Part shown: one piece after another, positions 17,901 to 26,305 of the stretch | How the letters are laid out: each line of letters starts with the position of its first letter | Numbering within the stretch: position 1 is the stretch's first letter | Source of the DNA: Isosphaeraceae bacterium | GTDB lineage: Bacteria > Planctomycetota > Planctomycetia > Isosphaerales > Isosphaeraceae | Assembly: GCA_026004735.1 (NCBI GenBank) | Contig: BPJS01000001.1 | Location: 3,924,859 to 3,988,858, forward strand | DNA: 64,000 bases | Direction: 5' to 3' | The notes under the pieces: generated by a model | What the model saw: only the letters and a program-made list of their open reading frames with translations | What the model was told of the DNA's origin: nothing | The model's database searches: none | Made by a program: the position numbers and the translations under genes

Positions 17901-18971
17901 CCCATGGCAGCCGTAGAGCCATCCGTCCGGCCCCCAGATAAACGAGTTAAGCGTCTCGTGCGTATCCTCCAGGCCCCAACCGTCGAGCAGAATCTGCGCC
18001 GGCCCGTCCGGCCGGTCGTCTCGATCTCGGTCCGGGAAAAACATCAAATACGGCGCCGCACCGACCCAGACGCCTCCATGCCCAACCTCCAGTCCGCTGA
18101 CCAGATTGAGCCGCTCCGCGAAGACCGTCCGCTTATCAAAACGCCCATCCCGGTCCTGGTCCTCCAAGATCACGATCCGATCCCGCGCCTGATCGTCGGC
18201 CACCCGGATCGGATAGCTGTACGCCTCCGCCACCCAGACCCGCCCCCGCTCATCGATCGTCATCGCAATCGGCTGCACCACGTCCGGCTCGCCGGCGAAC
18301 AGCCTCACCTCAAAGCCTGGCGGCACCGTCATCGCCCGCGCTGCCTCCTCGGGCGATAGCCCCGCATGTGCGTAAACGTCCGGACCCGGCAGAACCGTTC
18401 GCTGGGGAACCGGGGGCCGCTCGTCATGCAGCCGGAAATCGTCGAAATTGATGTGGCCCCACCCATCCGACCGTCCATCCACCAGCCGTATGAAGACCTC
18501 TCGCCCCTGGTGCTCATTCAAATCGACCGCCACCCGCTTCAAATCCTCCTGGTCCTCTCCACTGGTCCGATAAAAAACCTTCCCCGTATCGGCCCGCACC
18601 AGCTCGACGCACGTCTCCGCATGCCGGCCCCCGCCCACCAGAAAACTTCCCCACCGCTTGGTCACCACAAATGGCGCCGAGGTCAGCGTCCCCTGCGGCC
18701 GGTCGCCTGCCCGCTCAAACGTCCCCACCCAATACCGACCCTGATGCCGGCTCTTCATATCCGACCGCCGCGCGGCCACCGTATCCCCCGCGATCGGCTG
18801 ACCCCCAAACGCATCACCCTCAGCGCGCCAATCCGCCAGGGTCCCTGTCTCAAAGTCCAGGTTCAGCTCTCGACCCGATCGGTCCGTCGGCCGGACTCCG
18901 TCATCCGCACCCGCCAGGCCCGCCAGCATCCCCGCCCACACCAATCCCCCCCACAACGCGTATCGCCTCAT
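14925..18971 (-). CDS. PVC-type haem-binding CxxCH protein with N-terminal lectin-like and C-terminal DUF1080 domains
   Basis: 1348 residues, secreted (signal peptide about 1-22, ending AGLAGA). Order of domains: a jelly-roll/LamG-like region about 35-180; the PVC-type membrane-bound dehydrogenase beta-propeller from about 210 to 590 (PGFEVRLFAGEPDVVQPIAM, NPHGGNGRSDSAGGGHAHAG); HEAT-like helical repeats about 600-980; a cytochrome c-like domain with the haem site CGQCH at 1036-1040 and NVVDPSALVGKDYQ; and a 3-keto-disaccharide hydrolase/DUF1080-like domain about 1160-1340 (TFYNGKDLSGWQGD, GNSGVQFRSEALP). Such proteins are thought to oxidise sugars or polysaccharides in the planctomycete periplasm, but substrates are unproven. 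It follows the 1152-residue membrane protein by 38 bp on the same strand. Confidence 0.9.
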   Translation of the reverse strand: MRRYALWGGLVWAGMLAGLAGADDGVRPTDRSGRELNLDFETGTLADWRAEGDAFGGQPIAGDTVAARRSDMKSRHQGRYWVGTFERAGDRPQGTLTSAPFVVTKRWGSFLVGGGRHAETCVELVRADTGKVFYRTSGEDQEDLKRVAVDLNEHQGREVFIRLVDGRSDGWGHINFDDFRLHDERPPVPQRTVLPGPDVYAHAGLSPEEAARAMTVPPGFEVRLFAGEPDVVQPIAMTIDERGRVWVAEAYSYPIRVADDQARDRIVILEDQDRDGRFDKRTVFAERLNLVSGLEVGHGGVWVGAAPYLMFFPDRDRDDRPDGPAQILLDGWGLEDTHETLNSFIWGPDGWLYGCHGVFTHSRVGKPGTPDAERVPINAGVWRYHPTRHEFEVFAHGTSNPWGVDFDAEGQCFIEACVIPHLYHMVQGGRYERQAGSHFNPYTYDDIKTIADHRHYVGANPHGGNGRSDSAGGGHAHAGLMIYNGSLWPAEYRGGLFMNNIHGARLNHDVVVRKGSGFVGSHRPDFVLTNDAWSQIVALREGPDGAVYLIDWYDKNQCHRTEPELHDRSNGRVFRLSYGEPRAVPDLVGMSAEELVRVVVEADEAVARLALRLIRERGLSAAERRRLYEGVRGGGWTTPVRLRGLWALHGTGGLEEAWIGPLLGDPSEVVRAWTIQLACEQRRPSEAVVKRMVEMAGEDPSPVVRLYLASAVQRLGSEYGSAKWAILEGLSGHGEDAEDPNLPWMVWYGAEPLAEEDASRALALAAGAKLPQLLPWMTRRVVALGTPEALALVVERLGREGDAGRRRVMLGAIQEGLQGRRQVEAPAVWATVGPGLMTDADEGVRALAVALGTTFGDQRALDAVRATLVDAQAGVERRTAALASLLKARDPRLPGVLRELIREPGPLRQPALRGLAAFDDEGTPGAVLEVYPGLTPAEKRDALTTLAARVSSAVALLDAVGSGRVPAADLTADLIRNLRNLKDEVVDQRIAEVWGQARETPAEKARLIEQYREIVYRGYSDPPDPMLGRAVWARTCGQCHMLFGIGPKIGPDLTGSNRADLEYILANVVDPSALVGKDYQATVIATADGRTLTGIVQAEDPDSVTLVMQNETIVIPKSEIEERKLTEQSLMPEDQWANLSAHEIRSLVAYLASPQQVPMLATPDNAVTFYNGKDLSGWQGDPELWTVEDGEIVGRTQGLERNAFLVSDLAAADFRLRFQVKLVGNEGNSGVQFRSEALPDGEMRGYQADIGPGWWGKLYEENGRALLWDRSGEAHVRPGDWNDYEIIAQGSRIVTRINGQTCVDLDDPAGLRRGVFGLQLHSGGPTEVRFRNLTLEVLGPEPAPQPSE

Positions 18972-19009
18972 CGTGACCTGACTCCTCGTTCCGTCCTCGC
19001 CAACATCGA

Positions 19010-22000
19010 TTACGTCATCATATCAAGCGCACGATCACTCCGCGCCTTCCCCGTCACGCGCCACTGATCCCCTCCGACGGGCAGCACGCTCGGCTCGACC
19101 ACCAGCGGCACGCTCGGACCGCTTGCCTCCCGCTCCCAGCTCTCAACCCATGTCTTCCAAAGAATCGGCCGCCAAGAGAACCGCAGTCGTTCGGCCAGGC
19201 TCGATCCGTCTCCGGCCTCACCGTCCAACTCCACCTCGGCCCGCAATCCACCCCTCCGACTCGGCCACCAGACCACCGGTCGCCTCCCGTCCCAGACCCA
19301 TTCCCCGGGAACCAAGTGCCGCGCCTGATCGGTCGCAAAATCCACCCCCGCCCGCGCGTACAGGCCCGCCAGCCCATTGGCCGCCACCAACCGCGCCTCC
19401 CCATCCAACCGATCCAGCCAGCCGGGCCTCGAACCGACGACCTCCGCCACCAGCCACCCCTCACGCTCCGTCAACCCAACTTCCAACGGCTCGCCCGGAT
19501 AGCCTTCGTGCTCGATCCCGACCTCGATTCGCCGAGGCCCCAACCTCACCCCTCCCACCCGCAGCGCCTCGTCGCCCAACCGCCGGCTTGCACCCAGCAG
19601 CGCTAGCAACTCCCGCTCAACAAACCGGCTCACTTCTCGCTCCACCTCGTGCAGCGACTCCCATACACGATGCCGACCCCGCTCCTCACCACGCAGCCGC
19701 TGATAGGCCTTGGCGACCGTCCCCGAATGAAACCCCGGCCGCAGCAGCCGCACCACCGTCTCGCCGTGACTCCCCACGATTGCCGCCCCCAGCGCTCGGG
19801 GTCGATTCGCCTCGTACAGCTTCCAATTCTCCTTCAGCTCCCACACCAGGAACCCGAAGACCCCAGGCAACAGCAATTGCAGGAAAAACGCCAGCCCATA
19901 CGCCGCGTCCCACCCCATCCCCAGTGTTCGAGCAAAAAACGGCGTCAGCCCCAGAATCAGCGGCAACGTCACCTTGTGCGCCACGGTCACAACGGGGAAA
20001 TGCTTGATCGGATTGACCTGCGGCTCCACAAGCGTCGCCACCCCCAGCCGCACGACGTACCGAACCCCGCCCCACAGCGTCCCTCCCACCGCCTTCAGCC
20101 CGATCGCCCACCGCCGATCTCCCCGCCGGAATCGAAAGAATTCATCCACCGCAAACAGCAACTGATCCAACCGCTCCAGCCCACGGCGAAAAAAACGCAG
20201 CGTGGCCCGCACCAGCCCCGGGACCAGATCGTGACCGACCCATCTCACCCACTGCTCCCAGCCCGCCATCAACGTCTCCCCCAGCCACCGCCCGACACGC
20301 GTCTGCACCAGACCGACCGTCACCCCGTAACCGCCCAGTCCGATCAACCAACCTCCCACTCCCCTGGCTCCCAATCTCAACCCCACCCCCGCGCAGCCCA
20401 TCCCGACAAGCCCGGGAACGACGACCCACCCCGCCAGCCTCCTCACCCACACCTTCTGCCACAACTCCACTAGACCCAACCGCGCCGCCAGCCAGCCTGG
20501 CAGCTCGCCGACCACGACCCCCAACCCCCGGCCCACCGACCGCACCACTCGCGCCACCCCCCGGCGTAATCGGGCCGAGCGCATCAAACCCAGCACCACC
20601 AGCCCCAAGACTACGACATTCAGCCCCGTCATGAGATGGATCGACGGCTCGGCCCACTTCTCCCAGGCCCGATCCACGCTCGCGCTGACCGGGCCAATCG
20701 CCGACACCCCCAGCGATCCCACCTGACCGAGCCTCACCGCCGCCCCTGCCAGGTCCGAGTGCCCGGCCCGGCTCACTAGCCCCACCACCGGCTCCACCAG
20801 GTGCTGCAATCCCTCCAAAACCACAAACGCGCCGCCGAATGGCAACACCACGTTCCAGGTCAACCACCGCCCCGGCCGCGTGCCGAAAACGACCGAGCTT
20901 CCCTTTTGCAACCCCCGCAAATAAATCTCCGCGCCCCGGTAGACCCCCTCCAGGTGCCTCGCCAAGGCCCGGTCCGTCCGTAGCAAGCGATCCCCGTAGA
21001 TCCACTCGACCATCCCCGGATCCGGCAGCTTGACCACATTCCGCGCGATCGCATCTCGCAGCTCGCCGGCGGTGATGAAGCCCTGGGCCACCGCCCGATC
21101 CAGCAACTCCTCCACAAGCTTCGACTCCCCGACTCGCTCCACCACCCCCTTCGGCTCCAGCCCGCCTTCCCGCAGGCTCGCCTCGATCTGTGGTCCGAAG
21201 ACGTGCCGCAACTCCTCCTCGGCTCGCTCCAACGATTCTTCGATCCTCCTGGCCAGCCGTTGCCGCGCCCCCGCCTCGATCCCTACACCCCGCAGCCGCT
21301 CGGCCGCTTCTTTCAAGTGCCGCAACCGCTGCACCTGCCACTCGTCCGGCACCTCCCGCTTCAATGGCCGACGCCCGCCCGTGACCAGCCACCCGACCAG
21401 GTCCAGACGCCCCGCCGGTCGCTCTCGATCCACACACGCCTTCTGAAGGCTGAACAGTACCCGACCGGCCCGCGATCGAACCCCCGCGACCGCCGCCGCC
21501 CGCAACGGCTCCAGGACGCGCTGCCAGTCCGACGCCCTCGACCCGTCCTCCAGCGTCCGTTCCAACCGCCCCGCCAACATGGCCAACGCCGACCTCGACC
21601 GGCCCTCGCATACCCCTTGCTGTCCGGCTCCCGCGCTCCGCGCCGCTCGCTCCCAAAGAATCAGCGCCCGCACATGGTTTCCCCGTTCCGCCGCGCGCAC
21701 CGCGCGTCGTACCAGCCCCCGCTCCTCCTTCTGAGCACCATCCCACAGAACCGCTCCGTCCTCCGGCTCCCAGTCCTCGTCGTCCTCCGCTTCTGACTCC
21801 AACCCCTCCACCATCCCGGCCGGAGTCTCTGGTTCTGGCTCCGCCCCCGGCGGCCGCGTCTGCTCTACCAGCCGCTCCAACTCCAAGCCCTGTCTCAAGA
21901 CCGCCGCCACCCGTTCTGGATCCTCGATCGCCGTAAAGTGCGCGCTGACCATCCCCGGTTCGACCGCCCAGAGCGCAAGGAACCGACCGCAGACCGCCCC

Positions 22001-22468
22001 GTACGCCGCCGTCCCAGCTTCCCCCGCCCTGAGCCAGCCGTCTTCGCGCATCACCCAGACGGCCTCGTCGTAGGCCGTGCGCCCGATCACGTCCAACCGA
22101 TCCTCAAGCTCACTCTCGCTCAGCCGCAAACCCGTTACCGCTCGCTCGACCGCCGCCGCCAGTACGACCTTCCACAGCCGCCGGAGCGCTCCCGCCTCGC
22201 TGAGCTTCCGCCAGGTCGAGTCGATCGGAACCACCCAGATCGTCCCGGCCCGCTCACTACTGCCCGGCTCACGCTCCGCCCAGCCCGACCCTTCGACGCC
22301 CACGTCCAGCCCGACCGGCACCGCCCGCGGCCAACCCCGCCGCGCCGCGTGCCGGCCCACCCAGCGGCGATACTCCCGCTCGCTGACCAGCCGCATCGTC
22401 GGATCGAGCGACGCCAACAGCCGGCATAGCCTCTCCCGATCCATCCCCTTCGCCCGCCACGGCCTCAT
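19010..22468 (-). CDS. Large multi-helix membrane protein of unknown function
   Basis: 1152 residues; I do not recognise the family. The ATG at 22468 is preferred over the upstream frame (to 22564) because GGAGGGGA lies just before it at good spacing. The N-terminal ~500 residues are soluble, charged and helical (Arg/Glu-rich, with an acidic patch [10 protein letters not shown]). Hydrophobic segments fall near residues 540-565, 611-627, 676-700, 831-850 and 856-876, so the middle is membrane-embedded. The last ~280 residues are soluble again, rich in Trp, Arg and beta-type sequence. Gly-Trp pairs abound in the middle. It precedes the PVC cytochrome by 38 bp and may be co-transcribed with it. 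Confidence 0.7.
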   Translation of the reverse strand: MRPWRAKGMDRERLCRLLASLDPTMRLVSEREYRRWVGRHAARRGWPRAVPVGLDVGVEGSGWAEREPGSSERAGTIWVVPIDSTWRKLSEAGALRRLWKVVLAAAVERAVTGLRLSESELEDRLDVIGRTAYDEAVWVMREDGWLRAGEAGTAAYGAVCGRFLALWAVEPGMVSAHFTAIEDPERVAAVLRQGLELERLVEQTRPPGAEPEPETPAGMVEGLESEAEDDEDWEPEDGAVLWDGAQKEERGLVRRAVRAAERGNHVRALILWERAARSAGAGQQGVCEGRSRSALAMLAGRLERTLEDGSRASDWQRVLEPLRAAAVAGVRSRAGRVLFSLQKACVDRERPAGRLDLVGWLVTGGRRPLKREVPDEWQVQRLRHLKEAAERLRGVGIEAGARQRLARRIEESLERAEEELRHVFGPQIEASLREGGLEPKGVVERVGESKLVEELLDRAVAQGFITAGELRDAIARNVVKLPDPGMVEWIYGDRLLRTDRALARHLEGVYRGAEIYLRGLQKGSSVVFGTRPGRWLTWNVVLPFGGAFVVLEGLQHLVEPVVGLVSRAGHSDLAGAAVRLGQVGSLGVSAIGPVSASVDRAWEKWAEPSIHLMTGLNVVVLGLVVLGLMRSARLRRGVARVVRSVGRGLGVVVGELPGWLAARLGLVELWQKVWVRRLAGWVVVPGLVGMGCAGVGLRLGARGVGGWLIGLGGYGVTVGLVQTRVGRWLGETLMAGWEQWVRWVGHDLVPGLVRATLRFFRRGLERLDQLLFAVDEFFRFRRGDRRWAIGLKAVGGTLWGGVRYVVRLGVATLVEPQVNPIKHFPVVTVAHKVTLPLILGLTPFFARTLGMGWDAAYGLAFFLQLLLPGVFGFLVWELKENWKLYEANRPRALGAAIVGSHGETVVRLLRPGFHSGTVAKAYQRLRGEERGRHRVWESLHEVEREVSRFVERELLALLGASRRLGDEALRVGGVRLGPRRIEVGIEHEGYPGEPLEVGLTEREGWLVAEVVGSRPGWLDRLDGEARLVAANGLAGLYARAGVDFATDQARHLVPGEWVWDGRRPVVWWPSRRGGLRAEVELDGEAGDGSSLAERLRFSWRPILWKTWVESWEREASGPSVPLVVEPSVLPVGGDQWRVTGKARSDRALDMMT

Positions 22469-22523
22469 ACACTCCCCTCCGACTCTGTCACGCCGATCAT
22501 CCACCACCGGCTGCTCGCTCGCC

Positions 22524-22538
22524 ACCGGTTCCACCGGT
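22524..22538. repeat. Duplicated ACCGGT palindrome in a divergent promoter region
   Basis: ACCGGT-TCC-ACCGGT. Each half is palindromic and the pair can also form a 6-bp hairpin. It lies between the divergent genes starting at 22468 and 22607, so it could be an operator, though such sites also occur by chance in GC-rich DNA. Confidence 0.3.
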
Positions 22539-22606
22539 CGCCGCCTTCCAACCCGGCCACGCATCGGTCAAGATCACTCTCAGTCCGCCCCGCCGAGAAT
22601 CCCCTC

Positions 22607-23365
22607 ATGAGCGACCCCAACTTCACGGAATCCCCGCTCGACCTGATCGCCGTCGGCGCTCACCCGGACGACGTCGAGATCACCTGTGGCGGCACCCTCG
22701 CCCACCTGGCCCGCCGCGGCTACCGCGTCGGAATCGTCGACCTGACCGACGGCGAACCCACCCCCCTGTCGCCCGGACCCGACATCCGCCTGGCCGAGGC
22801 CCGCCAGGCTGCCGACATCCTCGGCGTCCAGGTCCGCGTCAACCTCAATCTCCCCAACCGCCGGCTCTTCGACGGCTTCGAAGCCCGACTCGCCCTCGCG
22901 CGCGTCTTCCGACGCTACCGACCCCGCATCGTCCTCGGCTTCGGCGGCAAGACCGTCATGGCCTCCCCAGACCACTACCAGGCCATGCTCATCACCGACG
23001 CCGCCGTCTTCTACAGCCGCCTGACCAAATGGGACGAACACTTCGACAACCTCCCCCCTCACGCCATCGACGTCCAGCTCGGCTTCCCCGTCGGCCTCCA
23101 TTCCTTCGATATCCCCGAAGCCGCCGGCTGCCTGGTCGCCGATATCTCCGAGACCCTGAACGTCAAACTCGACGCCATCCGTGCCTACCGCTCTCAGTTC
23201 CCCGCCGCCAAGGCCCGCATCTTCACGGCCATCGAGGCCATGAATCGCTACCACGGATCCACAGCCGGGTTTGCCGCCGGCGAGCTGTTTCTCACGTACC
23301 GCACCATCGGTGTTGACGACCTTGTCGCCTGGGCCGCCTCCCGCCACTCCCGCGCCTCGTCCTGA
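22607..23365 (+). CDS. PIG-L family zinc deacetylase, BshB1-like
   Basis: 252 residues. The zinc-binding AHPDD (residues 18-22) follows the first strand (LIAVG), and [24 protein letters not shown] matches the LmbE/BshB class over the first 55 residues. In Firmicutes BshB deacetylates GlcNAc-malate in bacillithiol synthesis; other members act on GlcNAc-inositol or GlcNAc-PI. The segment [18 protein letters not shown] and the final [13 protein letters not shown] support BshB1-type over mycothiol enzymes. No bshA or bshC homologue is seen in this window, so the substrate is inferred. Divergent from the large membrane protein. Confidence 0.83.
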   Translation: MSDPNFTESPLDLIAVGAHPDDVEITCGGTLAHLARRGYRVGIVDLTDGEPTPLSPGPDIRLAEARQAADILGVQVRVNLNLPNRRLFDGFEARLALARVFRRYRPRIVLGFGGKTVMASPDHYQAMLITDAAVFYSRLTKWDEHFDNLPPHAIDVQLGFPVGLHSFDIPEAAGCLVADISETLNVKLDAIRAYRSQFPAAKARIFTAIEAMNRYHGSTAGFAAGELFLTYRTIGVDDLVAWAASRHSRASS

Positions 23366-23517
23366 TCCCCCCTCCTCCCCACCCCGCTTTTCTCGATCCT
23401 GAAGACTTCCTTCAACCTCCAATCTGGTTAAACTTCCTGAAGAGTTGCGTCCGACTTTCGGATCGGGCAAAGCCTGCGTGGCCTCGGTCGATTCCCCGCA
23501 ACGCAAAGGCGGGCACG

Positions 23518-24483
23518 GTGGGTCTTCACTCTTGGTGGCAAAGTCTTTGGGGCACTAAGCGTACCACGCCGTCCCGCAACGCGCATCGCGACGCCATCAC
23601 CCCGCACAGTTCCGAACAGACCGCCGATTTTCAAACCCCTCCCCCCCTCACGATCTCCATCCCTGGATTCGAACTCCGTTACGGCGTCCAGTCCACCCGC
23701 GGCAACGTTCGTCCCCGCAACGAGGACAACTTCTACGTCCCCGGCCGCCCCTCGCTTCAAAACATCTCCACCACCGGTTCGACCCCCGCCTCCCCAATCA
23801 CCTCCGCGCACCCGATCGACCCGTCCCTTCCGCTGTTCATCGTGGCCGACGGCATGGGCGGTCAGCTCGCCGGTGAAAAAGCCAGCCAGTTAGCCGTCGA
23901 ACTCGTCCCCGCCTACCTCAGCCAGCAACTGGCTACTGCCCACGACGACGACGCCATTCGCTCCGCTATCATCCAAGCGATCGACAAGGCCAACGAAGAG
24001 CTGCTCTCCCAGTCCACCCTCCAGCCCGAACTGGCGAACATGGGAACCACGATCGCGCTGGCCCTGTTTGCCAATCGCCACGCCTTTGTCACCGGCCTGG
24101 GCGACTCCCGCGTCTACCACCTCACCTCCAACGGTCTCCGCCAACTGACCCGCGACCATTCCCTGGCCCACGCGCTCGGCGAAGTCGGAACCATCTCCCC
24201 CGCCGAGGTCGAAACCCACAAATTCAAAAATATCCTCTACCTGTTCCTCGGCTCTCGCGACGTCCACGAACGCCCCGAGCCGGTCCACATCGTCGAGATC
24301 GCTTCCGGCGACCTGTTCCTGCTGGCCTCCGACGGCCTGACCGGCGTGGTGCGCGACGACGCCATCCTCGAAATTCTCCGCTCGACCGACGACCCTCAAC
24401 GCGCTGCCCAACTGTTGGTCAACTGCGCTCTCGACAACAAATCCAAGGACAACGTCACGGTCGTCGTCGTCCGGGTCATCTGA
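23518..24483 (+). CDS. PP2C-family Ser/Thr protein phosphatase
   Basis: 321 residues with a disordered N-terminal extension of about 50 before the catalytic domain. Metal-binding and family motifs are complete: RGNVRPRNEDNF (Glu69-Asp70), LFIVADGMGGQLAGE (Asp111-Gly112), MGTTIALALF, GDSRVYHL, LLASDGLTGVV (Asp) and the terminal SKDNVTVVVV. The start is GTG; the N-terminal extension is weakly conserved in such proteins, so it is not certain. The kinase gene begins one base after the stop, making this a classic phosphatase-kinase pair acting on shared targets. Confidence 0.93.
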   Translation: MGLHSWWQSLWGTKRTTPSRNAHRDAITPHSSEQTADFQTPPPLTISIPGFELRYGVQSTRGNVRPRNEDNFYVPGRPSLQNISTTGSTPASPITSAHPIDPSLPLFIVADGMGGQLAGEKASQLAVELVPAYLSQQLATAHDDDAIRSAIIQAIDKANEELLSQSTLQPELANMGTTIALALFANRHAFVTGLGDSRVYHLTSNGLRQLTRDHSLAHALGEVGTISPAEVETHKFKNILYLFLGSRDVHERPEPVHIVEIASGDLFLLASDGLTGVVRDDAILEILRSTDDPQRAAQLLVNCALDNKSKDNVTVVVVRVI

Positions 24484-24484
24484 G

Positions 24485-25912
24485 ATGCCGCGCGACCCCC
24501 GACCCCCTGACCACTCCCCCGGCGCGTCTTCGTCTTTCCCCCTCCCCTCCCCGGTCGAGCAGTTCCTGGTTAACCTCGACCGCAGCGGACTCCTCGCTCG
24601 CTCCCAGGCCCTCGCCTACCTCCACGGCCCCGCCGACCCCGCCGCCCAAAGCCCCACTCTCCTGGCCCGCCGACTCGTCGACCTCGGCCACCTGACCGCC
24701 TACCAGGCCCGTAAACTCCTCGCCGGCGCCACCCGCGGCTTCTTCCTCGGCGGCTACCGCATCCTCCAGGTCCTCGGCGAAGGCGGCATGGGCAAAGTCT
24801 TCCTCGCCCAACACATCCAATCCCGCCAACACGTCGCCCTCAAAGTCCTCCCTCCCCGCAAAGCCTTCGAAGACCCCCACGCCCTGGCACGCTTCCGCCG
24901 CGAAACCGAGCTTTCCCGCCGCATCCGCCACCCCTACGTCGCCCAAACCCTCGACGTCGGCACCGATGCCGGCGTCTCCTTCATGGTCCTCGAGTTCGTT
25001 CCCGGTCGCAGCCTTCACCAAATGGTCGCCTCCCCCACCGGCGGACCCTGGCGCGTCCCCGACGCTGCCCGCTACTTCGCCAAAGTCCTTGAGGGTCTTC
25101 AGGCCGCCCACGACGCCGGCCTCGTCCACCGCGACATCAAACCCTCAAACCTCATGGTTACCCCCACCGGCGACCCCCGCATCCTCGACCTCGGACTGGC
25201 CCGCGCTCTGGGCGAAATCGACTCCGACGCCACCCGCCTGACCCACCCCAACGCCATCATTGGAACCCTCGACTACGCCAGCCCCGAACAACTCGCCGAC
25301 GCCTCTTCCGTCGACCCCCGGTCCGACCTCTACTCCGTCGGCTGCTCGCTCTACTTCACCCTCGCCGGCTTCCCACCCTTCCCGGGCGGCGACGTCATCA
25401 ACAAAATCTACCGCCAACGTATGGAAGACCCCCGAAACCTCGAATCGGTCAGCCCCGCCGTCCCCGCCAGCTTCGCCGCGCTAGTCCGCAAACTGATGGC
25501 CAAAAACCCCGACCACCGCTACCAGTCCGCCGCCGAGGCCCGCGCCGACCTGCTCCGCTGGACCGACCCCGACCGCGTCCGCGCTCTCCTGGCCACCCAC
25601 CCCCAGTCCGCTCGCGCCTTCCGCCCTCCGCCCCCCGAGCTTGACGACGACGACCTCCGCTTCCTCGACCCCACCGCCGCCGGACCCGCCAGCGCTGCCA
25701 CCCTCCGCCACCTCGGCGACCCCGCCCCCGCCCCCGCTCCCCGCTCCCGCCCAATCCCCTCGGCCCGATCCTCCATCCCCCCCTTCACTTTCCCCAGCAC
25801 CCCCCCCAGCCCCGAACCTCTCCCCGCCTGGATTGTCTGGACCATCGCCGCCCTCGCCTGCATCCTGGCGGTGGTCGTCCTCCTCCTGGTCGCCCTCCAC
25901 CCCGTTCCTTAA
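24485..25912 (+). CDS. Transmembrane Ser/Thr protein kinase (PknB-like)
   Basis: 475 residues. A helical N-terminal segment (about 25-85) seen in many planctomycete kinases precedes the kinase core: Gly-loop GEGGMGKVF (98-106), catalytic Lys120 in VALKVL, HRDIKPSN (Asp217), DLGLAR (Asp235), and YASPEQL. All catalytic residues are present. After a Pro/Ala/Ser-rich linker (about 380-445), one C-terminal helix (WIVWTIAALACILAVVVLLL) anchors it, leaving almost nothing outside, so the kinase lacks an extracellular sensor. It follows the PP2C gene by one base and should be co-translated with it. Confidence 0.94.
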   Translation: MPRDPRPPDHSPGASSSFPLPSPVEQFLVNLDRSGLLARSQALAYLHGPADPAAQSPTLLARRLVDLGHLTAYQARKLLAGATRGFFLGGYRILQVLGEGGMGKVFLAQHIQSRQHVALKVLPPRKAFEDPHALARFRRETELSRRIRHPYVAQTLDVGTDAGVSFMVLEFVPGRSLHQMVASPTGGPWRVPDAARYFAKVLEGLQAAHDAGLVHRDIKPSNLMVTPTGDPRILDLGLARALGEIDSDATRLTHPNAIIGTLDYASPEQLADASSVDPRSDLYSVGCSLYFTLAGFPPFPGGDVINKIYRQRMEDPRNLESVSPAVPASFAALVRKLMAKNPDHRYQSAAEARADLLRWTDPDRVRALLATHPQSARAFRPPPPELDDDDLRFLDPTAAGPASAATLRHLGDPAPAPAPRSRPIPSARSSIPPFTFPSTPPSPEPLPAWIVWTIAALACILAVVVLLLVALHPVP

Positions 25913-25987
25913 TTGGCACACTTTGTGCTGTCAGTCTTCGAGACCCAACGCCCTGGCCCACCTCGGGCCTCGCATCGGACCCCCGAA

Positions 25988-26182
25988 ATGTCCGCCACCC
26001 AAACCCGCTTCGAAATTCCCTTCCAACCGACCACCGAGATCACGGAAGTCTCCCTGCTGCTCTCCACCCGCCGCCTCGAGGCCCTCATGGCGATCTCACG
26101 CCAACGCGGCCAGACCGTCGGCCAGTTCCTCCGCCACCTCATTGACCAGGCCCTCGAAGAGCAAACCCCCGCCCAATCTTGA
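25988..26182 (+). CDS. Small protein with ribbon-helix-helix-like sequence
   Basis: 64 residues from the ATG at 25988, the first ATG in the frame; an upstream TTG at 25913 is possible. A likely beta strand (EVSLLLSTRRLEAL) is followed by two helices (MAISRQRGQTVGQFLRHLIDQAL), the order of a ribbon-helix-helix DNA-binding protein or antitoxin. No toxin gene is adjacent. It lies 75 bp after the kinase gene and 123 bp before the lhr gene. The function is not established. Confidence 0.6.
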   Translation: MSATQTRFEIPFQPTTEITEVSLLLSTRRLEALMAISRQRGQTVGQFLRHLIDQALEEQTPAQS

Positions 26183-26305
26183 CCCCTCTCCCCTGCTACT
26201 ATTCTCTTGTCCAGGTTGACTCTTGCCGGAGCTAGCCCTTCCGGGGCACAATTTTCAACATTTGGCACCCCGCCCCGGCCTGCTCTCGCTTGAGGACCTG
26301 TCCTC

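Noticed and set aside
20142..21746. Minus-strand frame of about 534 codons in another frame of the large membrane protein
   Set aside because: Gly/Arg/Ala repeats without hydrophobic pattern; the 1152-residue frame has a ribosome site and membrane helices.
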